Below are positions 44,029 to 56,002 of a stretch of DNA of 64,000 nucleotides, piece by piece (the stretch's first letter is position 1; every line of letters begins with the position of its first letter). Position numbers and translations under genes: made by a program. Source of the DNA: Norana najaformis (Eukaryota; Annelida; Clitellata; Crassiclitellata; Hormogastridae); the NCBI GenBank assembly GCA_964023275.1, contig OZ029917.1, forward strand, positions 29,588,005 to 29,652,004. Direction: 5' to 3'. Under the pieces are notes generated by a model. It did no database searches. It was given only the letters and a program-made list of their open reading frames with translations, and was not told the origin of the DNA.

Positions 44029-46728
44029 GTTCATGAGTCACCCAGGAACTGGAAAGCTGTTTGTTTCTTATTTAAGTCATGCCGTTTTACTTGCTGTGTC
44101 CCTTGGCCTAGTGTTTGCAAGTTCTGTGACTGTGATTATGTCGGCTTTATTGCCTTACTTGATTTTATATTGCATACTGTTCCCGTTCCACGTCAGTCGT
44201 TTAATTCATGCATGCATCGCTGCTGTCTGGTCTGTTTTTGAACTTGGCTCAGGCCCATTAGTTTTATCTGGTTCCTGGTGTTGCTTTTTCAGTTCAATCT
44301 TGTTTTTGCTGTTGCTGTGTCATACCATTAACATTATTTTTGGCCCTGTTAAGTGGACAAATTCAAGCAAAACATCTTTGACTACTTGTCATGGGTTGTC
44401 CTTGTATATGCTTCTGTTACCTCTTTTGGCTGGTGATATTGAAATAAATCCTGAACCAGTTTGGCTTCAGAATCTGGATATTAGTCAGTTAAATATTTGC
44501 TCTTTGAAAAATTGTGGCTCTATATAATTTTCTTTGTGAGCATTCCTTGCACATACTTGCTTTTAGTGAGACCTGGCTTCAACCTAGTGACACATCTGCA
44601 TTCATTTCCGATCTTATTCTCCCACCTTTTATATTCTGAATGAGCCTCAATGCAGTGGTAAAAGTGGGGGACTTACCTTTCTTTTTAGGTCATATCTATC
44701 ACTGCATAGGTTCACTTTGCCTGTCTCTGCACACAGGTCATTTGAGGTTTTGGATGCTACTCTTATTTCTGGCAACATATTTGTTCGTGAATATTTATTG
44801 CCTACCATCCCTCTCTCTGATTGAATGAATTTCAATCACTATTTGAGTGATTTCCAATCACTACTTGAATATTTTATATCCTTCCCTTCTGAAACAGTCA
44901 TTATCGGAGACTACAATATTTATACTGATGTAGCCGGTCATGGCACTTCAGTACTTTCTTGGTATGCAGGGTTGACAAGATACAGCTCATTGATTTTCCT
45001 ACACATGATAAAGCATACCTTGCATGTCTTGACAACTTGTTCTGATTCTCAACAGCTTGATTCTATTACTTCTGTTGAGTCATATATTTCTGGTCATGTT
45101 GCCGTTTTCCCATTTAGACTGTCTCCAAATCGTAAAACTGTTAAATTTTGCTCTTACACAAAAATTGATTTAAATACACTAAAACATCTTTACATCTCTG
45201 TTATGGTTATCTCAAGCACAAACTGCTGAGTTGGCTCTGCAGTTTCAGTCTACTTTAACTGAGCTCCTTCACAGTCAACTTCCTATCGGAACTAAGAGTG
45301 TAGCATAGTGCACACAACAGCTTCGCTTTAACCTCTACCATTTCCGAGACTAGGCATCACAGAAGTCAATAAGAATGTTGGTGGCATCATTCCCATCTTC
45401 CCTCAGACCATACTAGAGTTTAAGCAACAGCACAAACTCGTACATAATTTGTTTCATCTGCCAAATCTGAATACTTCATTTTATTGCTGAAAGTTCTGCA
45501 TCACTAAAAACCTTGTCGTTGGCCTTAGATACGTTATTGCATTGTGAGAAGTTAAATCTGTTCCCTGCTGCGCGCTCAGCTACCCGTAAGCTTGCCAGTA
45601 AATTCTTTACCTTTTTTTGCAGACAAAATCTGTGGCATTTAAGGCTGAAAATTGTTGGCTCATCTGCATCAGATAAATTTCTTCATCGTATTTCTACACT
45701 TTCTATCTTTGAATAATTTCAACCAACAACTCTTGCAGAGGTTCAAAAAGTTGTCTTTTCCTGACCTAACAAAAGTTGTCTCCTAGACACTGTTCTCACA
45801 TATGTGTTGAAGGAGTGCTTTGATGTTCTAGGTTCAACCATGACATCAATTATCGATCTCTTGTAGCATGAGGCTTCCTTCCCATCGGTTTTTGCTGAAG
45901 CCATGGTTCACACTGCTAAAGAAACCCTCTCAACCCAGGCGACCTATTTAATTACACACCCATCTCAACTTTGAATTTTGTGTCTAAAATTCTTCGATGG
46001 GTAGTTATGTTCACCTATCTTCCAACTCACTAATCTCTCCATTTCAGTCTGCATGCCTTAAGTTTCATTAAACAGAGTCCATCCCCTCTTGCTGTTTATA
46101 CTGATATTATGTGTGCCCTTGGATAAGGGCAGGGTGACAGCACTTATTCTTCTTAATCCAAGCACTCAGTCAGTATATTTAAGTGGTAATTGTTCACCTA
46201 GTGTTTTTTGATGTGGTGTTCCACAGGGCTCTGTGCTTGGTCCTCTTTTTTATGCTATACACCACACCATTAGGCACATTACTGGTCATAGTTTGTCTAG
46301 TGATTTGTCTATACAGTCGTTGTCCCTCCTATCTTGGATGGCAGCTAATAAATTCCTCCTTAACCCATCAAAAACTGAATTTCTACTACTGGGCACACAT
46401 CAACTTATGAAGACTGAATGGTTTAAATCTTAAAAAATGAGTGACTTACTTGATGAGTTGCTTGATGCTGCTTCTAAATTGGTCATTGTTTTACATTTTA
46501 CTATGTCTCACACTGACTACGTAAATGGCATTTGTAAGTCATCATACTTGTATATTCGTGACATACACAGACTTAGGCATTATGTCCCTAAGTCTTCAAG
46601 GATACCTCTGGTGAACGCATTGGTTTCTAGTCACCATGACCATCTGTAACTCACTTCTTATTGGTATCATAAAGTCAGACATGCAGAAACCCCAAATATT
46701 TAAGAAATCTTTGGCCATAGCTATAACT
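44029..46728 (+). mobile_element. LINE 'D' copy (L2-like), 3'-shortened
   Basis: A long hydrophobic leader with several membrane-like segments (43994-44400, e.g. SHAVLLAVSLGLVFASSVTV and SSILFLLLLCHTI) leads to LLPLLAGDIEINPEP at 44409-44455, a 2A-like motif with Gly changed to Glu. Endonuclease follows (QLNICSLKN; FSSETVIIGDYNIYTDV near 44900), then RT with [11 protein letters not shown] near 46220, [20 protein letters not shown] at 46320-46390, [20 protein letters not shown] and ALVSS. It stops near 46728 without the C-terminal blocks seen in the copy at 31546. Many frame breaks. Confidence 0.82.
44424..44453 (+). other. Decayed 2A-like motif in LINE D
   Basis: Codons read L-A-G-D-I-E-I-N-P-E-P. 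The D-x-E-x-N-P-G-P consensus is met except for the Gly. A second LINE D piece at 46779-46802 reads C-D-V-E-I-N-P-G-K, so the ancestral family probably had a canonical DIEINPGP. Confidence 0.7.
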
Positions 46729-46955
46729 AGTAAGCAAAATAAGAGCACATGTATTTATTTCTGTTGCTTCCTTTGACTTGTGATGTTGAAATAAATCCAG
46801 GAAAAGCTAGACTTAAAAATTTGGATATTGGTCTGTTAAAACATTTGCTCCCTTCAAAGTAAAGATTCACTCCTTCATGAATTTCTTTGTGAGAATTCTT
46901 TGCACATACTTGCTCTTACTGAGACCTGGCTTCAACCGAGTGATACGCGTGCATT
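46729..46955 (+). mobile_element. LINE D 5' fragment joined to the previous copy
   Basis: Reads LLLPLTCDVEINPGKARLKN, LDIGLLK and ETWLQPS-like coding, matching 44400-44600. It starts where the preceding LINE D stops, giving a 3'-shortened copy joined head-to-tail to a 5' piece, and ends at GTGCAT before the next element. Confidence 0.7.
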
Positions 46956-49900
46956 AGGGTGGCCCTAAATTTCTCATTTTCGAAATCTGTAACTTTCACC
47001 AGTCAAATGGTTTCGTTTTAGTAAGAAACACTTTGGGTAAAATTTTAAGTGGATCGATCTGCATTTAGAGGTTGCTCACAGGGGCCATAGTTTACTATGT
47101 AATCAGCATTGTATGAACTTTCATAAACTCTTATGCACATTGCACAACAGCTCTTCTGCACACGGGTCTTTTGCACATGCGACCGGCTTCTTATATAGGA
47201 TGGCTAACTAGCCACAACAGATGAGATGAATGTCCACTCAGGGAAAGACAATTGGAGCCAAAGCAGATGAGCAAAGCCAAAGAAGACGGTCGAAGCCAAA
47301 ACTCGCCCATTGAGGACAATTGGAGCAGCAGATGAAGAAGACGACTGGAGCCAAAGAAGATGGTTGCAGCCGACAATCACCCAGCTAGAATGGTTGGAGC
47401 AGCAGACAAATGAGATGGTTTGAGCCGAAGAAGTTGGCAACATGTTTGCAAGATTACCTAGTTAGCCCTGCAGAAGGGATAGAAAGAAGTAAACTACCGT
47501 CAAAGAAGCAGGTCCTTGGCCGCTTTATGCATCAGCACAGTGTACTGAAAGAAGATAGCTGAACGACAGCGACCCACACCATACAATGAGTCGAGGATTT
47601 CTGGTCCTGTGCTAGAATTCCAACCAAACATCACCAACACTCAATCAGAAAGCTCAAGCAACTATTCTATAATTGGCAGGGGCTGAAGAACAAGAGTCAT
47701 CAGTCCCAGACCCAAACAGCCAAAGAAGCTACATTTTTAGACAGGATCGGGGAACTGTTTGACATTACGCATGCTAACACCATGGAGCTCATCGAGAACC
47801 GAGAAGACAAGCTCTTCCTCGAATCACAGTGGAAAAAGGGATGACCGGGCTGCATGACAGCAATCAACAAGGCACTGCTCCAACAAGAGCAGAAGCAGAT
47901 TGAGAGAGAGGAGACGCTGAAAAGGAGGCAACAGCAATCCCAAATTCAGAAAGATGTCCTTTTGGAAGAAGTTATGTTGGACAGCAGCACCAACTCGGAA
48001 GAAAGCCAGGGTGAATGTGAAGATTAAGATCCACGTCCCAATATGAGTACTGCTAACCCACCACAAAAATGAGGATGCCAAAGCATTATATCACCAGAAC
48101 TGGCAGCTATGTTTGATTGAAATGGACTCAGTGACAGGGCCACCATGATGATAGTCTTTGAAGCATTTAGGGCTCTCGGACAAGACCCAGAAGCGTTTAC
48201 ACTTAACAGGTCAACCATCCGGCATCTATGTTGAAAAAACTGAAAAGTAGCAGCTGCTGGCATTGTACAGGCATTCAAACCAAACACTATCCTGACAGTC
48301 CACTGGGGTAGCAAGCTGATGTTTGATTTGACAGGGAAAGAGAAAGTGCAGAGACTGCCTATTCTGGTTTCGACGATGAGGATAGAAACTGTTGTCAATT
48401 CTAAAAGACAGTGCTGTAGTATTCGAGTCCGGCCAAGAACTCGAGTCTGACTCGAGTCTGTTTTTTTATTGACTCGGACTTGGACTCAGGCTGTCATGAC
48501 TCTGACTTGGACTCGGACTCAAAGCCCCTGGACTCGAATTTGACTTGGTGACTCGATTTCCGAGTCAATTTTGATCTAGCGTTAGGACTATGACACGCAG
48601 GCTTGCTTACTTATGCATCCTAAATAGATGATTCTTCTAAAACAAAGAGTGCATTAAATATCTAAATGATATGACAATTTCCTGTTTCTCCACAGGCTGC
48701 TCTTCCTTTATTTCAAAGTGCTTGAAGGTTGTGTTAGAAAACTTGGTTTTTTGAAATTGTAATTGTTGGAATTAAAATTATGTCTGAGGTATCGAAGCCA
48801 AAAGTTGTAGAGTATGCTTATAAAGACTACGCTATTTTAAACGATCAGAAAACTGGTGCTAAGCATCATAAGGCTAATGCATTAAGACTACAATTGTCAT
48901 TGAAAAGCATGGCACAACGTCAAATTTTACAAGACATCTACAACGAATGCACGCCGCACAGTGAGTTGTACTTTTTACTGTTATCGTGCAAATTGTTTAT
49001 GACGTTGAATAAGCCTACATAATAGCAATGTGAAATACAGATGCTGGTGAAAATGGAAAGTTCGCGAACATAGTATTTCTATCGACTTCACAAATTTGTA
49101 ATACTAAATTTTTATTTAAGCAAAATGTAACCTAAGCAATGAGCACTATATGAAATTCAGAGTGTGAAAGACTTGCTTTCTGATAAAATCTTTAGCACAT
49201 TAGGTTTGTTGTTATCAATATGAACTCATTTGTGGTTAGCAAAATCAATAAACAAACACATATTACACATCACTGTGAGCTGTTTCTAGGCACAGCACAC
49301 ATCTTATTAAAGAATTGTTAGCAGTGTGCACAGCATACATGTTATTAAAGACTTCTTAGCAATGTTGTTAAATTTTACATAATAACTTCACTATAACTGA
49401 AGACAAATTATACTTAGAGCACATTATTTAGACTTTGTATTTTGTAAAACTATTTAGACACGGCAATGGAGGCTGTCAAGTTGACAAATATCGACATCTC
49501 CAGCCATGACTGCAATGAAACTGAACCTCCTCTTCCTAAGAAGAGACGGTTATTCGATAGTTATGATCAAAGTACCTCCACTTCTGATCCACATAAGCAG
49601 CCTGCAATTGAAGAATTTTGGAAATATCTAAAGTTGTGTGACAGTTCGAGTTCAGTCCAGCTGCCCTGCCTCGATTTCTGGGCAGAACAGACAACTGTAT
49701 TGCCACGACTACACTTGGTGGCAGTTATAGTTTTAGCTGTTCCTACCACAAGTGCACCTGTTGATTATGTGTTTAGCAGTGGAGGAATTTTTATGCGCCC
49801 TCATCGTACCAGATTATCAAACTAAACTTTATCAAATTTAGTATTTTAAAGTGTAATTTGGATAAATTACAATAACAATTCTTCCTGCATAAATAGTTAT

Positions 49901-51120
49901 GTTATTTTTTCAGTGCCTTTGGATTAAGTGTTACACTGTATTTTGATGTCAATGGACTTGGACTCGGACTCAATTTTTAGTGACTCGACTTGGACTCAGA
50001 CTCGAGTGTTGGACGACTCGGGCTTGACTCAGACTCGAACACCTATGGACAGGGACTCAACTCAGACTCGGCTTGGGTGGACTCAACTACATCACTGCTA
50101 AAAGATACCTACAGGGACTGGCCAAACTGGCCAAAGCTGTACACAACAGAATATTAAGAATGAGGCCTGGAAGGTTTGGTCCAGGGCATGTGTTTTGACA
50201 CAACTGGCTCTAACACTGGCCGACTATCAGGTGCCTGTGTTTCTGGAGCATCTACTGGGCCGGCCTCTTCTACACTTCGGCTGTTGACACCATATCATGG
50301 AATTTGTACTGGCTGCCACCTTTCGAGTATGTATGGGGCCTAGCCACAATCCAGAAGTCCTTGTTTTCAGATGGTTTAAAGAACAGTGGTTATCCATGGA
50401 CAAAGTAAGATATGACAGTGCCTTCTCCGATGATTTCGCCTCATCTGAGCTCATCGGTGTCCGAGACAAAGTCATTGTGTTCTGTGAGCAGCAGCTGCAG
50501 GATCAGCAACCCTGTGAGGACTACCACAAACTACTCCAAATAATGGTTGTTTTTTTGGAAGAACGCCAAATCACGGGACAAACTTTGATGCTTACCATGC
50601 AATTTGATGCTTACCCTGATCATGATATCAGTGCACCTGCCTTACACAAACTAGCTGGTCACCTATGGCACCTTTCCAAGGATTTCAACCTTCTCAGCCT
50701 CTTTGATCCAGAGGTGGACTTGACCACAAAATGGGTCATGCTGAAAGCATCAACAGAATAAGAAGAAGCAACGCATAGAGTTGGGCTTGGCAACAATACA
50801 ACAGAAGATCCTTATTGATTTCTTGACGATGTGGAGCAGAAATGTATCTGGAATGCTGGGCTTGCCGATTGGATTTGTAACCAAAGACCCTGATACATGG
50901 AACCATATGGATAAGTTCAAGGCTGCAGAAGCAACTGTTAGTACACTAGCAGTCAGCAACGATCATGCAAAGCAAGGTGTTGCCACGATTCAAGACATGA
51001 CATGGACAGGGCACTTTAACAGTAAAGACAGTTGCAGTATGAGCTTCAAGTTACCGAACAGAGTCGGGCAAACTTTCCCGATGCAAGAAAATTAACCCTA
51101 CTTCAGAAACCATAAAAGCA
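46956..51120 (+). mobile_element. Unclassified transposase-like element, split by a hAT
   Basis: Begins near TAGGGTGGCCCTAAATTT, a possible terminal sequence. Coding pieces: ELFDITHANTMELIENREDK and LFLESQWKKG (47750-47840), IISPELAAMFD (48080), TIRHLC..GIVQAFKPN, LTVHWGSKLMFDLTGKEKVQ and RLPILVSTM (48290-48380); then after the hAT CFDTTGSNTGRLSGACV (50190-50240), HHIMEFVLAATFRVCMG and FRWFKEQW (50297-50390), continuing to 50761. I recall abundant hypothetical proteins of invertebrates with the same V-H-W-D-G-K-L..D-T-T-x-S-N-T-G..C-R-H-H-I-x-E order. It looks like an RNase H-fold transposase, but I cannot assign a superfamily. Several stops; right end not found. Confidence 0.6.
48401..50105 (+). 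mobile_element. Internally deleted hAT element
   Basis: Element 48409-50097 with the perfect 8 bp duplication CTAAAAGA (48401-48408, 50098-50105). Ends are CAGTGCTGTAGTATTCGAG on the left and, reversed, CAGTGATGTAGTTGAG on the right. Both subterminal regions are packed with GACTCGGACTTGGACTC words. Two coding pieces remain: 48780-49022 (SEVSKPKVVEYAYKDYAIL), function unknown, and 49466-49825 with PTTSAPVDYVFSSGGIFMRP, the hAT dimerisation domain. The catalytic core is missing. It interrupts the preceding element exactly. Confidence 0.93.
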
Positions 51121-51289
51121 TCCTGTAAAAGCATACATTCAATATACAGTAGTTTCATTTTAAAAACTGGTCTGTATCATTGCCCACCGTTGCTGTACGA
51201 CCTTGACGCTGAACATGCTGTCATCTGTCAACTGGGGATGGAATCCTGTTGGTTGGGCTCAGCGTGTGTGCGCGAGTCAGCTATGGGTG
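51121..51289. other. No recognised feature
   Basis: Short unassigned stretch between the transposase-like element and a LINE G scrap. Confidence 0.35.
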
Positions 51290-51545
51290 ACATTCCACAA
51301 CTACCCTGGTTCATGCATTCATCTGCTCGAGAACTGATTTCGGCAATGTCTTCCTCTTAGGCCTAGGATCCTCCTACACTGCACAACTCCAGTCTGTCTT
51401 GAATGCTGCGGCTCGCCTGATTGGTGGCATTCCTAAGTTCGGCCACATTTCTTCATTTATGCTGGAACAATTGCATTGGATCCACATACGGGAGTGTATC
51501 CTCTTAGAAATCTTGACCCTTGTGGGGAACTGTCTTGTTGGCTGT
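51290..51545 (+). mobile_element. LINE G-like C-terminal scrap
   Basis: Reads FICSRTDFGNVFLLGLGSS, AQLQSVLNAAARLIGGIPKF and LEQLHWIHIRECI, the R-I-D-Y-C-N..L-Q..N-A-A-A-R-L..L-H-W-L-P-x-R-x-R-I block after the RT thumb. About 85 codons remain. Confidence 0.8.
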
Positions 51546-51549
51546 TCTT

Positions 51550-54500
51550 TATAATGTGTCCCAAAGAAATGAGAATTTTCCTTATGGAAAGAGGTCAACC
51601 GAGGCTAAATGAGATGCTGAGCCATTCTTGGAAGCACATAAAACTGAGGGTCATAAGTGGACTTCTAAATCAAAGACTAAGAAAGTAGGGCTCAAAGATG
51701 TTTGGAAAGGCAAATCTATGAAAACAAGGAAAAGTTTAGTGGACTTTCTTACAAAGGAAGGACAGAAGAAAAGCATTATCACCACAAGTCAGGTTTTAAA
51801 ATGAGTAGAATTTTGGAAACAGATGCAGAAAACAGGACTCTGGAGATGGACAGAGATTAACCTCTTGGGGATGCAGGTCATATGGTCATAGAATGTCCAA
51901 ATGCCAAAGGAAAGATAAAGGTGCTGAAGCATACACTGTGGCATCAATACACCAGGACGAGATATCAGAAGAATGCCCAGTGCATAATGGGAATGCATGG
52001 TCGAATGAAGAGACTGAAGCAAAAGTGGTCTCTTGTGGTAGTACTGTGATGTCTGGCAACTGTATTGGACCAGGTGGGATAGAACTGGATAGAACTGGTT
52101 TACAGACAATACAAAGTGAATACATAAGTGGAGCATTTGTTAATGGACAGAGAATGAGATCCTTGCATGATTCGGGTGCAATGTGCTGTGTAGCGAAAGA
52201 AAATTTGGTTATACCTGCACAGGACAGAAAGTAATCTGTGCATCTGCAGATGGCTCAAAGAAGAAATTTCCAACAGCTCACATAAAACAGGGTGTGTTGA
52301 CGTGTGGTGAGAAATACAATTCAAGACTTGATCACTGGGTTTAATGCCAACGGGAAGATAAGTTTTTTGTAGAAGAGGCCTATTGAAAAGTGAACATGAG
52401 GGTGACACTGATATCAACAGTATTGTACCAAATGTATCAGACATGAAAAGGACTGAAGCTTGTTGTTATGGAGAAAAGGAGAGATGTCAGGATGACCTTA
52501 CAAACAAAGAGACCAAGCAAGTGGCCACTATGAAATACAATTGGCCAAAATTAGGTCAAGGAGAGAAGTTGGCTGGATGTGAAACACAAACTAAAACACA
52601 ACTCAAGAATACTGAATGTAAAGGCAGGCCGTTAAAATTAAGAAAATTACCTGATCTGAATGTCTTCACACATGACATAGGTAAAATACTGAAAGAAGAA
52701 AAGACACTAGCAAAGTGTTGGCGATTGATGGATGAGTCAAAAGAGGAAAAGGATTTTGAGCCAAGAAAAAAAATGTGGTGTCATAAAAGTAAGCAGAATT
52801 TTAACCAATCTGTGATGAGAGGTAATGGGCGCTTAAAGGTTGAATGAGGAACAACTGATACCTGCTAATACTGATGATATCGATTTGAGAGCTTTAGAAT
52901 GGTTACCGCTGCTGAACTCAGGTCACTCCTTCTGTCCTCCCCAACAAAGACATGCTCTCTGGATCCGATTCCAACCTTTCTTCTTCAGGAGCTTGTCGAT
53001 GATCTCCTTCCGTTCCTACTCTGGCTCTGTAATTCATCGTTCTCCAAGGGGCATCTACCTTTTAGTCAGAAGTGGGCTATCGTCAAACCACACCTTAAAA
53101 AGCTCGGATTGAATCCTGAAGATGTCAGTAGCTTCCGCCCAGTCTTCAACCTCTCGTTTCTCTCAAAGATCATCAAGAAAATAGTCGCACAGCATGCAGT
53201 CTTCTATCTCGACTCAAGTAAACTCATGCCAAAGCGTCAGACCGGTTTTAGGAAGGGCCAATCGACTGAGACGGTGGTCCTTCGACTTGTCTCCGACATC
53301 TATGATGCAATCGACAGGGAAGGTCACGCTGCTCGCTCTCCTTGATGTAAGCGTGGCATTCGACACTGTGGATCATCAGATTCTCCTGACTCGTCTCGAA
53401 ACCTCATATGGTTTTGCAGGCCGGACACTCGAATGGATACGCTCTTTCCTCAATGGAAGGACCACGAGGGTTGAGGTCAGGACAGAAGCATCGAGCTGGA
53501 TACCAGTTGTGGCATGCCACAGGGTTCAGTTCTCGGGCCACTCTTCTTCATACTCTATACTGCCGATCTAACCCAGGTTGTCACAGCTCTCGGTTCACTG
53601 GTTCATCAATATGCCGATGATGTGCAGATATACGCGACTTGCCATCCATCTGACACCACAACCTGTGTCTTGAGGGTCCAGATGGTGGTTACCAATATAC
53701 AGAAATGGATGTCTTCAAACCGGTTTCGGCTGAACCCGGCGAAAACACAGTTCATCTGGTTCGACTCTCGGCACAAGCTTTGGGATGTGGATCGAGATAT
53801 GATTCTGGCAGTGTCTTCAAACTGGGTCTCGCTGCGAATGATTCGTGATCTGGGTGTTTTGTTGGATGAAGAGCTGTCGATGGCGGGCCATATTAATTCA
53901 CTCTGCAGGACTTGCTACTACGGAATGCGTCTCATAAGGGCTATAAGTCGAAACCTGTCCTATAGCGCGGCTGTCACACGCGTCCATTCCTTCATCATCA
54001 CGCGTCTGGACTACTGCTACTCCATCCTGATCGGCCTGCCTAAATTCCGCATCCGTCATCTCCAGTCTGTTCTCAACTGTGCTGCTTGGCTCGTCGCTGG
54101 TACATCCAGATTCTCGCATATCTCTACCTACATGCGAGACACCCTACACTGGCTTCCAGCTGAGAAGAGCTTACAATTCATGTCCTCGATCGTTGGCTCA
54201 GCTCCGGATTATATCAGTGAGCTCATCAAGCTGGTTGCTGATCAACCAGGTTGACAAAGACTACTATCGGCGACACATGGTCAACTCATTGTACCGCATT
54301 CTCGTATGTTTACTCAGGCGGGCCGCGCCTTCTCTACTGTGGGGCCGTCTCTCTGGAACACTCTTCCACCAGACATCCAATCCCTTGCTTGTTCAACAAT
54401 TCAAGAAACATTTTCTGCCTGTCACAAGACGTTCTTATTTAGAGACTGTTAGGTAGCCGTTCTGCAGCGCTTTTTTGAGTTACTTAAAAGGCACTTTACA

Positions 54501-55010
54501 AATTTAGTGCTACATACACACATACAAGTCATAAATGACACTAAATATAAATGTGAAACAGGCTGTGCTGGCAATCTAATACCAACGCCTGTATCAAGTC
54601 AAGAGGTTACTGATGCAGAAGGACAGGTGAAAATGCAAAACTATAAATAGATATGGAAAAGCTAACCTTCAAGATTGAGAGAGTAGATTGAGAGAGAGTT
54701 ACCAGAGTGGGAATGGATCCCTGAAGAGTTAACAGAAGTATCAGGAGAACAAAATGTGGTAAAAATAGAGAAAGTGGCTAGGATCAAGGAAAAAACCATA
54801 GATTCTGATGATATTGTGAATGCACACAGTGGTGATCGTGAAATAGATCACAGGATTTGTACTATGGTGAGCGGACAGATGAGTTCTACAGTGGAAATGG
54901 TGGATGAATGTGTAGAAGACAAGGTGGTGCTTAATCCTGGAGGGTTAATGGAAAATGCAACTCACAGGAAGAGGATAGGAAAGTTTAACAGGTAAGAGCG
55001 AATGCCTCAT
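51550..55010 (+). mobile_element. LTR-retroelement-type fossil, split by LINE G
   Basis: The parts I can recognise lie at 51550-52850: a knuckle-like AGHMVIECPNAKGK and a retropepsin-like NGQRMRSLHDSGAMCCVAKE, followed by a lysine-rich region with FTHDIGKILKEEKTLAKCW that resembles the stretch between protease and RT in Ty3/Gypsy-type elements. 54520-55010 has similar composition and may belong to the same fossil. It is broken in many places and no LTRs were found. Assignment is tentative. Confidence 0.45.
52890..54515 (+). mobile_element. LINE 'G' RT-bearing copy (CR1-like)
   Basis: Reads TAAELRSLLLSSPTKTCSLD, PIPTFLLQELVDDLLPFLL, LNPEDVSSFRPVFNLSFLSK, TGFRKGQSTETVVLRLVSDI and LLDVSVAFDTVDHQILLTRL (motif A), then after one frameshift [33 protein letters not shown] (intact YADD at about 53612-53623), WMSSNRFRLNPAKTQFIWF, RDLGVLLDEELSM, RLDYCYSILIGLPKF and LHWLPAEKSL. 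A second frameshift near 54250 separates the terminal segment with LWGRLSGTLF. The 3' end is GCAGCGCTTTTTTGAG...AAGGCACTTTACAAATT. The endonuclease is absent (5' truncation near 52890). Confidence 0.92.
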
Positions 55011-55710
55011 TATCATATGAGGATATAAATTGTAGCGCTGGATAGAGAGGAAGAAAGAAGGCTGAAGAGGACATTGGATAAACGAAAAGACATAGTTTGA
55101 GATGTGTGGTAGAAGGTAGTGAGAATGTAGAGGCCTAGATTAAGATTGAGTGATGTAGTGCATAAAGTGATTAGTTAGCTGAGTTAACTTCCTAAATGTA
55201 GGTAAGAAGTAAGTTGGCTGGACATATTAATGCATATTTTGTGAAGAGAAAATTTAGAAAATTTCTACAAAATTTTAAGTTGTGGAGGCTTGTAGTTGTA
55301 GTAATTCTCCTTTTATTGCACAATAATTCTGCCCTGACTGTGTAATTAAGAGATGTATATATCCGCATTAGCAATAAGAGGTTATTTATAGTGAAGTGTT
55401 TACATATATGAATAGGTTGGCCAGCATTTAATTAAACTTATATATATTATTTAAACAAGGCCAGCATTGCTAAGTGATAATACCAGGAAGAGAATTATGG
55501 GAGAGAACTCTGTGCTGGTACTGACTGTAACAGAAAGCAGTGAAATAATGAAGAAGGTTTAAAGTCAATGGTTTGCACTTCAGTTGTCTGCTTCTTAATA
55601 GACGATAATCTGGAAAAGAAGCGAATACAAGTGGGCTAAGTTCAGTTTGATGTCGATTAATAAGAATCTCTCATCATGAAGAAACTCGCAAACTCCAAGT
55701 TTTACATTGA
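55011..55710. other. Unassigned A+T-rich sequence
   Basis: No recognised coding or element ends. It might include the 3' flank of the fossil at 51550-55010. Confidence 0.35.
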
Positions 55711-55893
55711 CCTGACTGCAGGGGTGTAGCAATAGATTGTGCAGGTTGTGCAAAGCACAAGGACCCACGAGACCAGGGGCCCTCTGTGCCCCTAAGGGGC
55801 TGAGGCCTGGTTGCTGAATTACTTACAGAAAAATAGCCAAAGTTCAGTTTGCACAAGGGCCCTCGGAAGACTAGCTACGCCACTGACTGACTG
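55711..55893. mobile_element. 167 bp hAT-type MITE
   Basis: Element 55719-55885 has ends CAGGGGTGTAGCAATAG and, reversed, CAGTGGCGTAGCTAG, imperfect terminal inverted repeats. Flanks CCTGACTG (55711-55718) and ACTGACTG (55886-55893) agree at 7 of 8 positions, as for a hAT 8 bp duplication. The interior holds GGGGCCCTCTG/GAGGGCCC-type inverted words and no coding. Confidence 0.8.
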
Positions 55894-56002
55894 TGATATC
55901 AACAGTTCGTTCAATCAAGTAAAGATTCGTTAAAGTTAGTGGTGCAGATTCGTTTCTGAAAGTTAACATCTTTGAAAGTGAACAGTTAATTGTTTTTGCG
56001 AA

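Noticed and set aside
55674-55856. 60-codon minus-strand frame over the MITE
   Set aside because: It overlaps a 167 bp element with terminal inverted repeats and hAT-type flanks, which explains the sequence better.
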